Shown: piece after piece, positions 32,147-43,642 of the stretch
How the letters are laid out: each line of letters begins with the position of its first letter
How positions within the stretch are numbered: the stretch's first letter is position 1
Source: Diprion similis
Taxonomy: Eukaryota; Arthropoda; Insecta; Hymenoptera; Diprionidae
Reading direction: 5' to 3'
Assembly: GCF_021155765.1 (NCBI RefSeq)
Contig: NC_060115.1
Coordinates: forward strand, 14,116,493 to 14,180,492
DNA length: 64,000 nt
Notes under the pieces: generated by a model
Databases searched by the model: none
The model's input: only the letters and a program-made list of their open reading frames with translations
What the model was told of the DNA's origin: nothing
Position numbers and translations under genes: made by a program

Positions 32147-32850
32147 ACGCCGCCTTGCCACTGCCGTTTTTTTTTGTGTTTTGTTGTTTTTTTTTGTAAT
32201 TCTCCTCTTACCGTGCCGCTGCCGATTTCTCTTCTTTCCTCTTCTTTTCTCATCTCTTTTCTGCTTTCTCTTTCTCTTCTTTCTTGATTGCCGTTTTCGC
32301 TTATGCATTTGAATCGTGCCGCTAGACGAGCCCCGTCTTGTCCGGGGTTGTTCCCCGTTTGACTGTAGGATTGTGCCGATAGGCATCCTCCTTCTGAGTG
32401 ACGCGAGTTTCTGCCGTGCCGTTTGGGTTGCGGAGCACTTTCTAGTCATGACGCGAGTCGCCTAGTCACTCCCTCTGAGACCCAGTTCGCGACCGGAGTA
32501 AGCACCGTCACGCCAACCCCAGGTGCGGAGCGGGGACCCACTCTCTAGTCGTTTGTATATTGTTTTGCGTGAGGAGCTATGCTTCTCACGGCCTGTATTG
32601 CCGCTATTTGTATGTAACTGCCGACTTATAATGGGCCTGTGCCGAAACTGAGTATGAATGTGTGGATGTGAACCGAATGAACTCAACGTAACGCATACTG
32701 CCGAGCCCGAGTGGGCCTCTCCCTCGTTACCTTTCTCGTTCTTAACCGCTACCAGACTCGCGGGCTCTTTATCCAAGCCAGTGGAGGTTCGGGTTGCGGA
32801 AGCCTACGAGGCTCCTTCTGAGCCCTGTACGTTCCGTCTGGGGGGGGTGT
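32147..32850 (+). other. 3' untranslated region and polypurine tract of element B
   Basis: The region has T-rich and CT-rich stretches (32165-32290) and many TGCCG pentamers, with no long open frame. It ends with GTCTGGGGGGGGTGT at the LTR boundary; the G run is the likely plus-strand primer. Confidence 0.7.
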
Positions 32851-34902
32851 TGTGACGTGGCGGGTCTACCAGGCCGTCACCGACCCGCACCTCCACTCCC
32901 AGGCGGCCGCGTCAAGCGCTCTTAAAGAGCAAGGGAGAGTCCTGCCGTGCCGCCAATGAACAACCAGAGTTAGCTTTAAGATTCATGTATTGTTGCTAAT
33001 GCTTTTTGTTACTCCCCCGACCCATTCTCTGAGGTGACCGCCACTGCCGCCGCCACTGCCGCCGCCACTGCCGCCGCCAATGCCGACGCCATCCAACGAC
33101 CACCCTGCGCTGCCGTCGCGGGAAACGCGGAGGGACCACAGGACGACCGGCGCGGAGTTCGAAGCCCTGGACCCAGTAGTCGTGCTGTTGCTTGCTCGGA
33201 CCTCGATGCCGCCAAGGACATGCTGCCGCTGCCGCCCAGGGGTCGAGTTGCCTCCACCTGAGCCTCCGATAAGACCGGCCTTGCCACCCGGCACCCACAA
33301 ATAACCGGACTCAGTCTCCCCCTGGGCTCGCCGATGCCGACAGGACATTTCCGCCTTCGCCAGACCACCCTCGCAACCCGCAGCACAGCGCGGCGAACAG
33401 ACCGGCTGCCTAGGCTCCCGCCGGTCTCTCGCCAATCTACCTATCATCCCCTCCCGTAGCGCCACTGCGGGATCGCGATCGCCGAGGGCCGGCGGCCACC
33501 TCACTCTCCCTTGCGCTGCGTTGCTATCCGTGTCGCTAGTGCCCACGTAGTAATTATGTTAACCGCTTTGGAAATAATTTGGTACGCTAATCTGACGCTT
33601 TCTTTTCCGCGAGTTGTGTGGACGAGGAATTGCCGTAGAGAAATTGTTGCCGCTCCCGTTGTCGCTGGAAACCGGAGCTCTTTGCCGTGGAAAGGTAGGC
33701 GGACGTTACCCCGAATCTCGCTGGCTATAGATTCTCAACGGCCTCAGGCCATTTTTCCTTTTGCAACAGGTTGCCGGCCGGCTTCGGTCGGCCATTTTGG
33801 TGTGAAAGCCCGCGAGCCTCGTGGTAGCTAAGCTTTTCTATTAAATTGTATTTCTGATTTTACTTGCTACCTTGATTTATTCTAATTACGATAAGATACT
33901 CTGGTTGTTCACTCGGTAATCTTTTGCCGCTTTATTGTAGCGTATACTTTGTAATAGATCGTGTACCGTGCCGCTTCCCGGCCGCGTACCGAGTACGTGA
34001 GTGTGGGAGAGAGAGAGAATCTGTGAGTGAGTGTGTGCGCCCGTGCCGTCGTTGCCGAGCGTAACTTCCACCGTCAAGCAGCGACAGGCGACCGTGCCGA
34101 TAATATAGAAAAAGTGAAGGAGGATTGCCTCGTACTTGTGAAACTGTTAGATTGTTAGCAAGCTTGTTTTTCTGAATTGTTCTGCCCTGTTTTGAGTCTT
34201 GAAATTGTTAACGAACTGGCTTCACCACGAGTCTGCAGTCGCATGAGTTATTGAATTGTTACTGATTTTATGCCGCTTATTATTCGCTTATCTTGGTCGC
34301 TTGCCGCTCGTCGCTTCTAGCTTATACTGCTTGATTTTGCCGTGTTCTATTGACTTGTTGAATTTGGTTGCTGTGGTATATTTTAGGCTATTTTGTTTTA
34401 TTTTTATTTATTTTTGAATTGTATCGAAGCGTACCGCCACCGATAAGACCGCTTGCCGTGTAAATAACTCTTTTATTGCCTGTTGCCTTCTGCCTTGCCG
34501 TAACGGCACTGTTTGTTAATAAACGCTGGTAATGACATCTATAATCATTCGATTATTATCTATACTATTTCAACTTCGCGCCCACGTTCCCCTCACCGCT
34601 AGCTAGTCGGCTGTTTTTGTGTGTGCTTGCCCCTGCTATAGTTTCGCTTTGAGATTTGGTGGTGTGAGTTAGGTTCGCCGTTCGAGTCGACGAACGAATA
34701 CTATTGGACGGTAAATTTCGAATCTGGTAAGAGTGTATTCTCTTACGGCTCTCTCGAGCCTGGCGCCCAACACCTGTTCTGCAGTGCCGTCAATCTTTAT
34801 TTTTTTTCATCTTTCTATTGCCGTGTTGGTCAACGCCATTTTTGTAAACGAGCCTCTGTGCCGACCCCGCTTTCCCCCGGGCGAAGTAAAAAGCCCGTTA
34901 CA
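32851..34902 (+). repeat. 3' LTR of element B (2,052 bp)
   Basis: It starts TGTGACGTGGCGGG with an imperfect hairpin (GTGACG...CCCGTCAC) and ends GCCCGTTACA, followed by (AT)7. It matches copy B1 except for a dissimilar ~150-bp patch near 33530-33690 and a GCCGCCACT microsatellite with extra units at 33045-33085. A small intron-like segment (donor AAAGGTAGGC near 33692, acceptor TTGCAACAGG near 33770) is kept in both copies. TGGCGCCCAACA at 34761 looks like a lysine-tRNA primer site although it is about 140 bp inside the LTR. Confidence 0.88.
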
Positions 34903-34916
34903 ATATATATATATAT

Positions 34917-37357
34917 TGCGACCCGTCAATCGATGCTCGCCTACTGGGGATCGTGTCAGCAGCAAGGATGAGGACAAATGAGGCGTTCGATACGTTATAA
35001 AATTACAGAAATTGTTGAAATCGGGTAATCCGGCTAGAAAGTATTAATTCTCCGAAATAACCTAAGTTGAATTTTGTTGGGCGCCAAGTACGATGTACCA
35101 CGATAACCTGAAAAAGAAAGAAGGTAAAAGGAAAAAGGGAACTCGGTAGCTTAGTATTTGGCGGAGGGGAGTGGCCGGATAGTGAACGGACAACACACTT
35201 TTCTACTACAAAAATTGCGCAAAATTAAGGTAAAGAAATGTTAGTTTATTAGTAGGAACGAAAGTAGGTCTCAAAATTCTACCTAAATCGTACACAGTCC
35301 TTGGTGAAAGATGGCAACAAACAAAGGTTAATTCAACAGACTCGATACAAGAAACGGAAATAATAACATAACTAAAATAAAACAATCTTCTTTGATCGAA
35401 TTACAAGGACGGGAACAAATTCGTTACAAAATAAAGATAGTAAGATAAATCGCGATGAACAATCTTCTATAAGCGAAATACAAATAAACTTAAACTTGAT
35501 ACAACGCGAGAATAATAACGCTAACTATAATCGAAAAACAATCTTCTTCAAATGAGATACAAGAAAGCTTAACAGAATAAGGTACGGAATAAACGGAACG
35601 TGACAGCTGTTAACGAATGACTTGATATAATACAGAGGAGTCGAAAACGGAATACAAGCGTCAGCTGTCACAAGACTAGGACTCGTACAATTACAAAATA
35701 AATGTAACCAACAATCTTAACGCTAAATCACAACCGGTAACGAGAATTCTAACAATGCGAGATGAACTAGGTATTGCGCACGCGCTGGGTCTACGTTGAA
35801 GGGGAGCGTACAGTCGCGCGGCTCACCCTACAACGGGGAGAGAGTACGGTAGCGTAACCACTCAGGGAGCGTCCGATTTATAACTCGACAGCTCTCGAAA
35901 AGCACACTTGCCTAGCGCGGCTTCGATTCACCGCGATATTCCGATATATCGAACACAGCGCCACGCGGTAGCGGGAGATAGCGCGGGGACGATTCAAACA
36001 AGGACGCCACAAAGATGGCCGCAACCGACGCTATTGCGCAATATTACACAACTGTTGCGCAAATACACGAGATATAATTTTTGACTTACGGTAACAAGAC
36101 AATAAAATCAGATACGATATTTAATCAATCACGAACGATAATCGAAACATTATTTCAAAACGATATGGCAGTTAAATTACCCGGCAACGCGAGAAAACTA
36201 GAATGACGCCGTCGCCACGCGGACGCGGGGCGAGGGGCCATGCGGGGTAGAATTAACAGAAAATTCGGGAACAAAATCAGGGACGTTAATAATTAGTCAG
36301 GCTCGTCGAAATGGTCATTAAATAAATTGACAAGCCACACGAAAACCCGAGATACGGAAAATTACGACCCAAACGGTCACCAAGACAAAAGATAAGCAAT
36401 TGCGTCTCGGGGGTTCGAGCGGTAACAAAAGCTCACTTACGTTAATAGCAACAGGAATTACTCCCACGTAACACTAATTAGAGTTCTGGGTTCACAGACT
36501 CAAAAACGACACAAGAAGAAACGTTAAAAACGATAAAAAGGTAAAATGCGGTAACAAAGAAGGGAACGATTGAATGAAGAAACGATATAAAACTCGAAAA
36601 GGCAGCGAAGACCAAAGCACGTCTGATTCGCACGATACGAGATGCAGAAGTAAGTCGTTCGGGGACTCTTCCGCGCAGCGTCGTTGTTGCAGCGGCGTTG
36701 CCTGCCGAACTTGTTAGGCGGCATGTTAGTTGGCAGCACCTCCTGGGCATGATTCCTGGCAAGCCTCGCAGCACACGCAGCTTTCGCCGTGCCTAACCCA
36801 TTCAGAATGCGTGGGCGGTACTTGCAGCGGTACTGAGCCGGTAGAGGGCTCTTTGATGCTCCCGAGGTTGTTGGCAATCATCGTGTTCTGGCCATTGACA
36901 TCCCTTACGACTGACCTGGCCGATTTTAATTTCATCGGACCAGGGCGACGGAACAGCTGAGCGGGCATGTCGTTCAGGCGAGCGGGTTGGCTCGCATTTC
37001 TCACCTCCGTAGATGATGTTGCTGGCGGCAGCCTCGTAGCTCTCGGGAACGTGTGCGGGGTAAGCACGGGTACTAATTGTGAGGCGTTGAGCCACCTGCC
37101 AGGGTGGTTTCATCCTCGTAGATGTACCCTTGGGGTCGGAATGTCGGTAGCTGCTCTTTTTTCCTCCTTTCTCTCCGTCTTTATCGCTCAGGATAGCTCG
37201 GGATAGGTGGGAAGAAAAGGAACAAAATCGAAAGAAATCAGTAATAGAACTTAAAATTACATAAGTGACCATATCGACTGCCAGTATTCCTTGCTGCCTT
37301 TTCACTATAACGGGGATATCGGAGGTCATATAACGCGGTGCAATTCGCCGTGTTACA
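34917..37357 (-). repeat. Solo LTR H (2,441 bp)
   Basis: On the - strand it starts TGTAACACGGCG and ends GGGTCGCA, with ATAT on both flanks. No pol or gag motif is present, so it is a solo LTR of another family with the same end type. TTGGCGCCCAACA (- strand, near 35076-35088) again places a lysine-tRNA primer-like motif about 160 bp inside the LTR end. A splice-like or coding role for the open stretch at 36802-37377 (-) is not supported. Confidence 0.7.
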
Positions 37358-37935
37358 ATATATATATAACAAGGCAAAAAGGTATACTATAAATTAATGT
37401 ATACGAATATTCAATAAACGGCGGACGGCCGGTACTGGTATGTATACATCGCATCGGGACGGTATATATATATCGGAATGGTATATATGTATAACAAAGA
37501 AAAGGGTATACTAGTATTTAATAAACGATGGACGGCCGGTAATGATATGTATATATATCGGAACGGTATATATATATATATGTCGGAGAAGAATAAAGAG
37601 GAACTTTGAATGAATCCGCCGTATCGAGCGTCAAGCGTTATTCAGCATGCTATGAATATAGCTTTGCTATAGAACCTTAGCAACAAACAAATTGTTTGTT
37701 TATTTAACGCTTGGATGAAATCAGCAGTCTCGGTCAAGCAAACGAATTGACCGGTCGTGTTGGGATCATCACGCTTTCGCGATGAATAAACCTCGACGTG
37801 CTGCAAATCCTGCAAATCCTTCATCCTCTCTGCCATTTCGTGGCCTTCCCCCGACATATATATATATACATAAGACGAAACGAATCTAGAATAAGCGGTT
37901 CAACTATTCTATATAGTTGATATACGGCGGACGGG
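37358..37935. repeat. TA-rich satellite M with GGACGGCCGGTA units
   Basis: Degenerate units contain GCGGACGGCCGGTACTGGTA, (TA)n and CGGAACGGTATATATA. Units occur at 37421, 37527, 38866 and 57475. The stretch 37366-37540 is about 90% identical to 57424-57598 in the same orientation. No coding capacity. Confidence 0.75.
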
Positions 37936-38865
37936 CAGGGTTGCCAGATTGGGCGATATATCGCGATTTGGGCGACTTGGCGCGCCACTTTGCGATCAAA
38001 TTTGGAGGTATTGCGATTGTCGCAATTTGGGCGATTTAGATATTCTTTAAGCGATATTTGGGCGACCCGGAGCGCTACCTCGTGAACAGAATTTGAGGTT
38101 ATTTGTGGGATTCCGTAACGCTCTAACGACGATTATCGTTGTCGTTAGTGAACGACAACCAATGAGGGTAGCACTGTTCCCTTGGATCTTCTTTGCAATT
38201 GGCTGTCGCTAGCTCGTGACAATGATACCGTCGTCAGAGAACCCAATGGTTGAGGGTTCGATCTCTCCTTCGTGTGCTTTTTTTTTTAATTATTATTTCT
38301 TTACTGTAACAAATATGTGTTCATAATAATATGAGAATGTCTATTTTCTAAATTATTAAAGCATTTGATTAATATTAACTGATTATTATTATTAATGATT
38401 TTATGATATTTTTTTTCATATAGTTAGATATGCGAGTTGATACAATTTAATTATTTGAAAAAAAAAAAATTATTCGCGCATCTAACACTAAACAAACACA
38501 TGATGAATAACATTCAATCGTATCCCCTATGATTAAGAAAAAAAAAACGAAGGGATCCATCTTAAAAACACAAGAGTTTGGTGCAGACTTAACCTGCTAT
38601 GGACACGGACATATTTTTTACTTCATTAGAGGTAGGTTATCATCGTTTGATATCGTCCAAGCGTATTTGATTTTTATTTATCATTTTTGTGTGCGCCCTA
38701 GTTGTTAGTTGTTCTTTGTTATGAGTTTCTCTTATTTTTTCGTATCATTGGCGCGTCGGTTTTTGCGATTTTGGGCGACTTCGAGCGCCATCTCGTGATT
38801 GCGATTTTGGGCGATTTGAGCGCCATCTGTGCGCGACGAGCTCAGCGACTAATCTGGCAACCCTG
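37936..38865. mobile_element. hAT-like MITE N (930 bp) in satellite M
   Basis: The terminal inverted repeats are CAGGGTTGCCAGATT and AATCTGGCAACCCTG. The flanks CGGACGGG and CGGACGGC match at 7 of 8 bases, as expected for the 8-bp duplications of hAT elements. Subterminal GGGCGA / GCGATTTGGGCGA motifs recur on both sides, a usual form for transposase binding sites. No transposase. Inside, GGTTCGATCTC followed about 20 bases later by a T9 run (38279-38289) looks like a Pol III B box and terminator, but I found no matching A box. Confidence 0.85.
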
Positions 38866-39000
38866 CGGACGGCCGGTAATAATATGCACATATATCGGAA
38901 CGGTATATATATGTACATAAGATGGAACGGATCTAGAGTATTCTGGCGGAAGGTCGGACTGCTGTATTTACGGCGTGATATAGATATATGTTGCTAGCAT
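38866..39000. repeat. Satellite M, continuation after MITE N
   Basis: GCGGACGGCCGGTAATAATATG and CGGAACGGTATATATATG continue the units seen before MITE N, so the MITE split one satellite tract. Confidence 0.7.
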
Positions 39001-39598
39001 ATATCAATTTACACTTCCAACTACGATATAACAGTCGTGCCTGTTAGCTGGATGAGTCTGAGCCTGGTGTAGCAGAGACTGATTTAACAATGGGCCAAAC
39101 GGCCCTCCATGAGGGTTTGTTCGCGGTACCCTTCGTGTGAGCAGCGTGCGTGCCTGGCGGGCGCTTAGGGGCTGCGCGCGGCTCTCGGGGTTGCGCGCAA
39201 CGCTCGGGGTGCGCGCGGCTCGCGGGGTTGCGCGGGGCTCGAAGAGTTCGGGGCCTAGTGACGAGGTAGCGACAGCGGGTCGATGGGTGGCTAGGAGTCG
39301 AAGTGTCCCCCAGTACCGGCTCATCGTCGGTACCTCGATGACCTAGAGTCCGTGGGCCAGCGCCGTAGCCGGTGGCTTCGGCCGGTCAGCCAACGTCCGG
39401 GTGTTCGGGACGATGGTCGGCCTCCTCGGACCATCTACCTCGGCCGTCGGTTGTCTGACGGCCGGAACGTATAGGACGGGTCTGGTGGGCTTGCGTTCCA
39501 TTTTTCTCACTGGTTCGGGGGAAGATGTACTTCGGTCGATCCCTAGGTACAACTGATTACCTGAGATCTCGATCAGTACTTACATAGTGACCCCTTGT
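39001..39598 (-). other. GC-rich 3' region of element Q
   Basis: This region follows the pol stop of Q (TAA, 39601-39599). It is much richer in GC than its flanks and has two open stretches in one frame (39343-39552 and 39004-39324), proline- and arginine-rich, without ATG at the start of the first. They occupy the place of the post-pol regions of A and B, but no motif is recognisable. A short CGGGGTTGCGCG-type repeat occurs at 39185-39240. Confidence 0.45.
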
Positions 39599-39665
39599 TT
39601 ACTCTCGCGGGTCATCTGTCCCTTGGACGTACGGTTTGAGGTCACGCACGTGGATGTTTCGTATG

Positions 39666-39858
39666 TGTTATGTTCTGCAAATGAAAGCACTCGAATTTTC
39701 GTATATTATGTATTTATTATGGTATTAATTCCGGTTGTTCGCATGACGGTTGCACCGGACGACACTGCTTGTCTCGGGATATTGTCGTTATGGTGTGTGT
39801 CTGTTTCGGAGCAAGTGAGTGTATGTGTGTTTGTGTTCGTGTGTGTACATACATTACA
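39666..39858 (-). repeat. 3' LTR of element P (193 bp)
   Basis: It shares about 30 bases at each end with the LTR at 43643-43702 but has about 130 bp more in between. The + strand bases 39859-39870 (TCTCTCCCCTCT) form the polypurine tract AGAGGGGAGAGA on the - strand. Confidence 0.88.
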
Positions 39859-39944
39859 TCTCTCCCCTCTAGTAAACGTTTAATCAACGATTATAGTTCC
39901 TTTTCATTTTCTTTCTCAGTGGGTAACGATGTTCTGTTTTTTTA

Positions 39945-41623
39945 TCACTCGTTTCCTTTATCTTCACTGATGACTTCTGTTTCTCTTTCGTCCTTTATCT
40001 TAATCAGTTGGTTTACGTGTCGTTTGTGTATAAATCCGGTTTCTTTTTCTTGCACCTCGTATGACAGTGGTCCGGTCTTTCGCTTTATAATTGCGCGTGC
40101 CCATTTCGGTCCATGTTTGCTGTGGTACAGTCTCATGCGGACCTTTTGGTTAATTTTCAGATCTCGCGTTTCGTCTGGTGTTTCTGTCGTTCGAAGCTTT
40201 TTTGTTTCAGATTTTGGTTTTATTAGATCGAGTGGGATTTTTGATTTTCATTATTTCCGCTGGAGTTAATCCCGTAGTTGTCGATGGCGTTGTATGCTGC
40301 TTCAAAAGAAATCTGCTCAGTTTTTCTTCCCAATTTCTTTCGATCAATATCTTGAAATTTTTTTGTTGTTGTTTGCACTGCTTTTTCAGCTAGTCCGTTT
40401 GCCGCTGGATGATACGGTGCAACGAAAATTTGCTCGATTCCGTTTCTTTTGGCGAATTCCGCCATTTCCGCTGACTTGAAAGGAGTACCGTTGTCGGAAA
40501 CTAACATCTCAGGTGTTCCGAAAGTTGCGAAAATTCTCCTGAGTTCTTCAATTACCTTTTTTGAGACTGTGATGTAACTGCTTACTTCGATCCATTTGGA
40601 AGTCGCGTCCGCCACTATTAGGAAACTTTGACCTTGGAAAGGTCCTGCAAAATCTATATGTATTCGTGTCCACGGATTTTCAGGAATTTCCCAATTTTTT
40701 ACCGGTGCTCGCGGAGGATTGTTTCTGTTGTCCTGGCACCTGTCGCAGTTGTTAATCAATGCTTCGATATCCTCGTCGATACCAGGCCACCATGCATAAG
40801 AGCGTGCATATGCTTTTGTTGCCACTATTCCGCTGTGGTTTAGGTGCAGGTACTTTAAAATTTCACGTCGAAAGGTTTTTGGTACGACTATTCTGTCGCC
40901 TCGTACAATGCAGCCTTCTTGAATAGTCAGTTCGTTCCTTTTGACCCAAAAATTCTTTACGATTCTTGAGGTTTTCTTTGGCCAACCCTTTTTCATGTAG
41001 GTTTTTATTTGCTTCAGAGTTTTGTCTTTTTCAGTTTCTTGTCTTATTTCTTCAGCCGAGATCGGATTTCTGGTGATCCCTTCCAGCATCAGCACATTTG
41101 CAACCTCTTCGTCTTCTGTTGCTTCTTCTGGAAGTGGGAATCTTGATAGCATGTCCACGTTTCCATGTTTCTTTTCTGGTCGATGGATTAATTCGTACTC
41201 ATAGGCTGATAACGTTCTTTTGTATCTTTCTAATTTAAGAGAAAGTGTTTGTGACCTTTTACTTTTTTGATTGAAAATTCCTAATAAAGGCTTGTGGTCT
41301 GTGATTAACTTGAATTTTCTTCCCGCCAGGTATTGGTGGAAATGTTCTGTTGCTTTGATGAGCGCCAGTGCTTCTCGTTCTAGTTGCGAATAGTTTCGTT
41401 GTGTTTCATTTAGTGTTTCATTTAGTGTCTTCGAACTGTATTCTATTGTTTTCTCTGAACTGTCAGGCATTTCGTGTGCCAAAACTGCTCCGATTTCGAT
41501 CGGCGAAGCGTCAGCTGAGACCATTATTGGAAGTTTGTCATCATAATGAGTCAACACTTCTGATCCCATCAGTTTTTTTTTAGGTTTGTCAAAGTTCGTT
41601 GCTCCGTGTCTCCCCATTCCCAT
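39945..41623 (-). pseudogene. pol: Element P RNase H and integrase
   Basis: RNase H (VSADASPIEIGAVLAH; TDHKPLLGIF; NVDMLSRFP) is followed by the integrase finger (HLNHSGIVATKAYARSY... CDRCQDNR) and core with D (HIDFAGPFQ), D (VSDNGTPFK) and E (NGLAEKAVQTT). The frame changes near 40225-40290, after AAYNAI. The C-terminal part, WARAIIKRKTGPLSYEVQ, lies at 39945-40136 in another frame. The start of RNase H is near 41540; sequence to its left belongs to the RT connection. Confidence 0.9.
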
Positions 41624-41656
41624 TTTTTGTTTTTATCTAACAATCGATGCAGCGGT

Positions 41657-42309
41657 TCAGCGATTTTTGAACGATTTTCTATGAATCTCGCATAGAAATT
41701 TATGCCTCCTAGGAAAACTTGAAGATCCTTTCTTTTTATCCTTCGGAATCGGGATTTGTTCTATTGCTTTCAATTTGTTTTTTATCGGGCTGATTCCTTC
41801 TTCCGAGATAGTATGCCCAAGAAAATCCATGGTTTTTACGCCGAACACCGATTTTTCGACGTTTATTTTAAGGTTTGCTTCGTGTAATCGTTTGAGGACT
41901 TCTCTTATTCGTTTGTCGTGCTCTTTTTTAGTTCTTCCTTGGATCTTGATATAGTCCATGTAAATCTGATCATGCTCTTTAGAGCCTCTATGGTTGTTTC
42001 TTGCAGTGCGTAAGGAACGCGTCTGGCCTTTATAAATTTTGGTCGTGCGTTTTTCTTCAGTAGAATGCTTATCGGGGTTCCATGATGGCCTTCTCATCTA
42101 GTCGATGTTATTGAGGGAAATTCGTCTATCATTTTTGTGTAGTCTGTTTCGATCTTCTCGATCCGCTGAATTCCCATTATTTTTATTCCGAGATCCGCGA
42201 ACCAATTTCTTCCGAGTAGGTTTGGCCCCTCAGTATCCTCTGTAACGGTAAGTGGAAGCTTTCTTTTGAATTCTCCGTACTTTACCGAAACGTCCGTTGA
42301 GCCCATCAC
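41657..42309 (-). pseudogene. pol: Element P protease end and internally deleted RT
   Basis: The protease tail (GPNLLGRNWFADL) is at 42094-42309. After a frame change come RT fingers (ARPKFIKARRVPYAL, readable near 42000-42060), and the sequence then jumps straight to the region after the active site (YMDYIKIQG; KEHDKRIREVLKRL; FLGHTISEEGI). The palm with motif A is missing, perhaps 400-450 bp, and the YMDD motif reads YMDY. This copy cannot encode active RT. Confidence 0.85.
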
Positions 42310-42378
42310 GTTTAAACGGTTTTTTCCGTACGCGATAAGTTTAACCTCCCTTTTTGACCAATCCGGATTGTTGTTCAG

Positions 42379-43591
42379 TCATATTTTCTTGAAAGTTTCC
42401 CGATTTATTATAGATAAGTGAGACCCGTTGTCTATTTCAAAGGTGCAGGGTATAAAATTTATTTCGACTGTCACGTTATATTCGTCGTTATTATTCGTCG
42501 CGTTTGTTTTGTTTACGATTGAGAAACAGTCGCTGTCTTTTTCTAGCTGGCTGTCGTCGTCCTCTACTCGATGTGCGCGAGATGGCTTCGACTTCGACGA
42601 TTCCTTCTGTTTACTTTTACAGGCTCGACTCAAATGCCCTATTTTGGAACACGAGTCGCATTTAATATTTTTGTAGAAACAATTATCTGCCGTGCGGTTT
42701 TTATACCCGCATCGGTAGCATTCCTTTCCGCGATTGTTTTTATTTTCTTTTTCCCTGTCCTTTTTTATTATCTTATTAACCGATTTCAATTCTCTTTGTT
42801 TAATTATTTTCTGTTGATCGATGGTCAATTTAGCGCTGCGAGCTATTTCTAGAGCTTTGTCTAGTGTGAGTCCATCGGGATTTGATTCCGTCACCATTTC
42901 TTCATGTCTTCGACATAAATATCTCTGCAGCTCTTCGTTTCTAATGCCCGCTACAAATCTATCGCGAAGCATTGTTTCCAAAGGTAATTTTTGTGTTCGG
43001 CCTCCGAATTTGCAGTCTTGCGCCAGTTTTCTCAATTCGTGTACGAAATCCTGAAGTGATTCGTCTTCTAACTGGTCACGCTTGTGGAAATGGATTCTAC
43101 TTAGTAATTCATTTGTTGTTTTTCCGAAATGAGCTGTGCATTTAGCTACTATTTCCTCATATGACACTTCTTTCGGTGCCTTCGGCAAAATGAGTGATTT
43201 TATTGTAGGGTATATTCTAACACCTACCGCGGTAAGAAGAGTAGACCGTTTTTTACTGGCCTCTGTTATATTGTTGGCTTCAAGGTAGAACTCAAATTGT
43301 TCGATGTAGTCCTCCCATGTTTGAATTGCTGGTGCAAATTCCACTAGTTTTCCGATTGCTCTCGCCATTTCCTCTTCTACTGAACTATATTCACTTTCAC
43401 TCGTGTATATGTTTTTTTATGAAATTACGCAAAGTTTTTCTCACAGTGTCAATATTCGCGGTTTCGAGAACCGGCACTTTGTATTTCTCACAAATGTTCA
43501 ATAGTTCGTCTTTTATTTTATCTTGTATCCACCCCGTTTGATTTTTTTTTATGTATTCTTTTATTTCACTCCACTTAACTTTATCACCCAT
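42379..43591 (-). pseudogene. gag: Element P Gag and start of protease, one frameshift
   Basis: Gag likely starts at the ATG 43591-43589 (MGDKVKWSEIKEYIKKNQ). A run of seven T (A on the coding strand) near 43409-43415 marks a one-base frameshift, after which the frame 42379-43368 continues with a capsid-like region (WEDYIEQFEFYLEANNI; LQDFVHELRKLAQDC). It has one altered knuckle (CYRCGYKNRTADNC, lacking the histidine) and one good one (CDSCSKIGHLSRAC). The end is the protease active site, but as EIDNGSHLSIIN, with DNG in place of DTG/DSG. Confidence 0.88.
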
Positions 43592-43622
43592 TTGGTGTGC
43601 TAGTTTTCCTGCACGCGTGATT

Positions 43623-43640
43623 CTTTATTTCTCGTCGCCA
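43623..43640 (-). other. Primer binding site of element P
   Basis: TGGCGACGAGAAATAAAG on the - strand starts two bases after the 5' LTR end. The tRNA was not identified. Confidence 0.65.
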
Positions 43641-43642
43641 AA

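Larger units (their letters stand above)
25463..34902 (+). mobile_element. Element B: gypsy retrotransposon lacking its 5' LTR
   Basis: From left to right: leader (25463-25720), gag (25721-27523), pol (to about 31200) with a long C-terminal extension ending at 32146, 3' untranslated region, polypurine tract and 3' LTR (32851-34902). The 5' end is replaced by transposon G and the F TIR. It carries two stops and one frameshift. Its pol is close to that of element A. The pentamer TGCCG is strikingly frequent throughout, in coding and LTR parts alike. Confidence 0.9.

Noticed and set aside
36802..37377. 191-codon - strand open stretch in LTR H
   Set aside because: No motif, lies across the LTR end into satellite sequence, so chance is more likely.
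38190..38300. tRNA gene in MITE N
   Set aside because: A B-box-like GGTTCGATCTC and a T run exist, but no A box or cloverleaf could be drawn.
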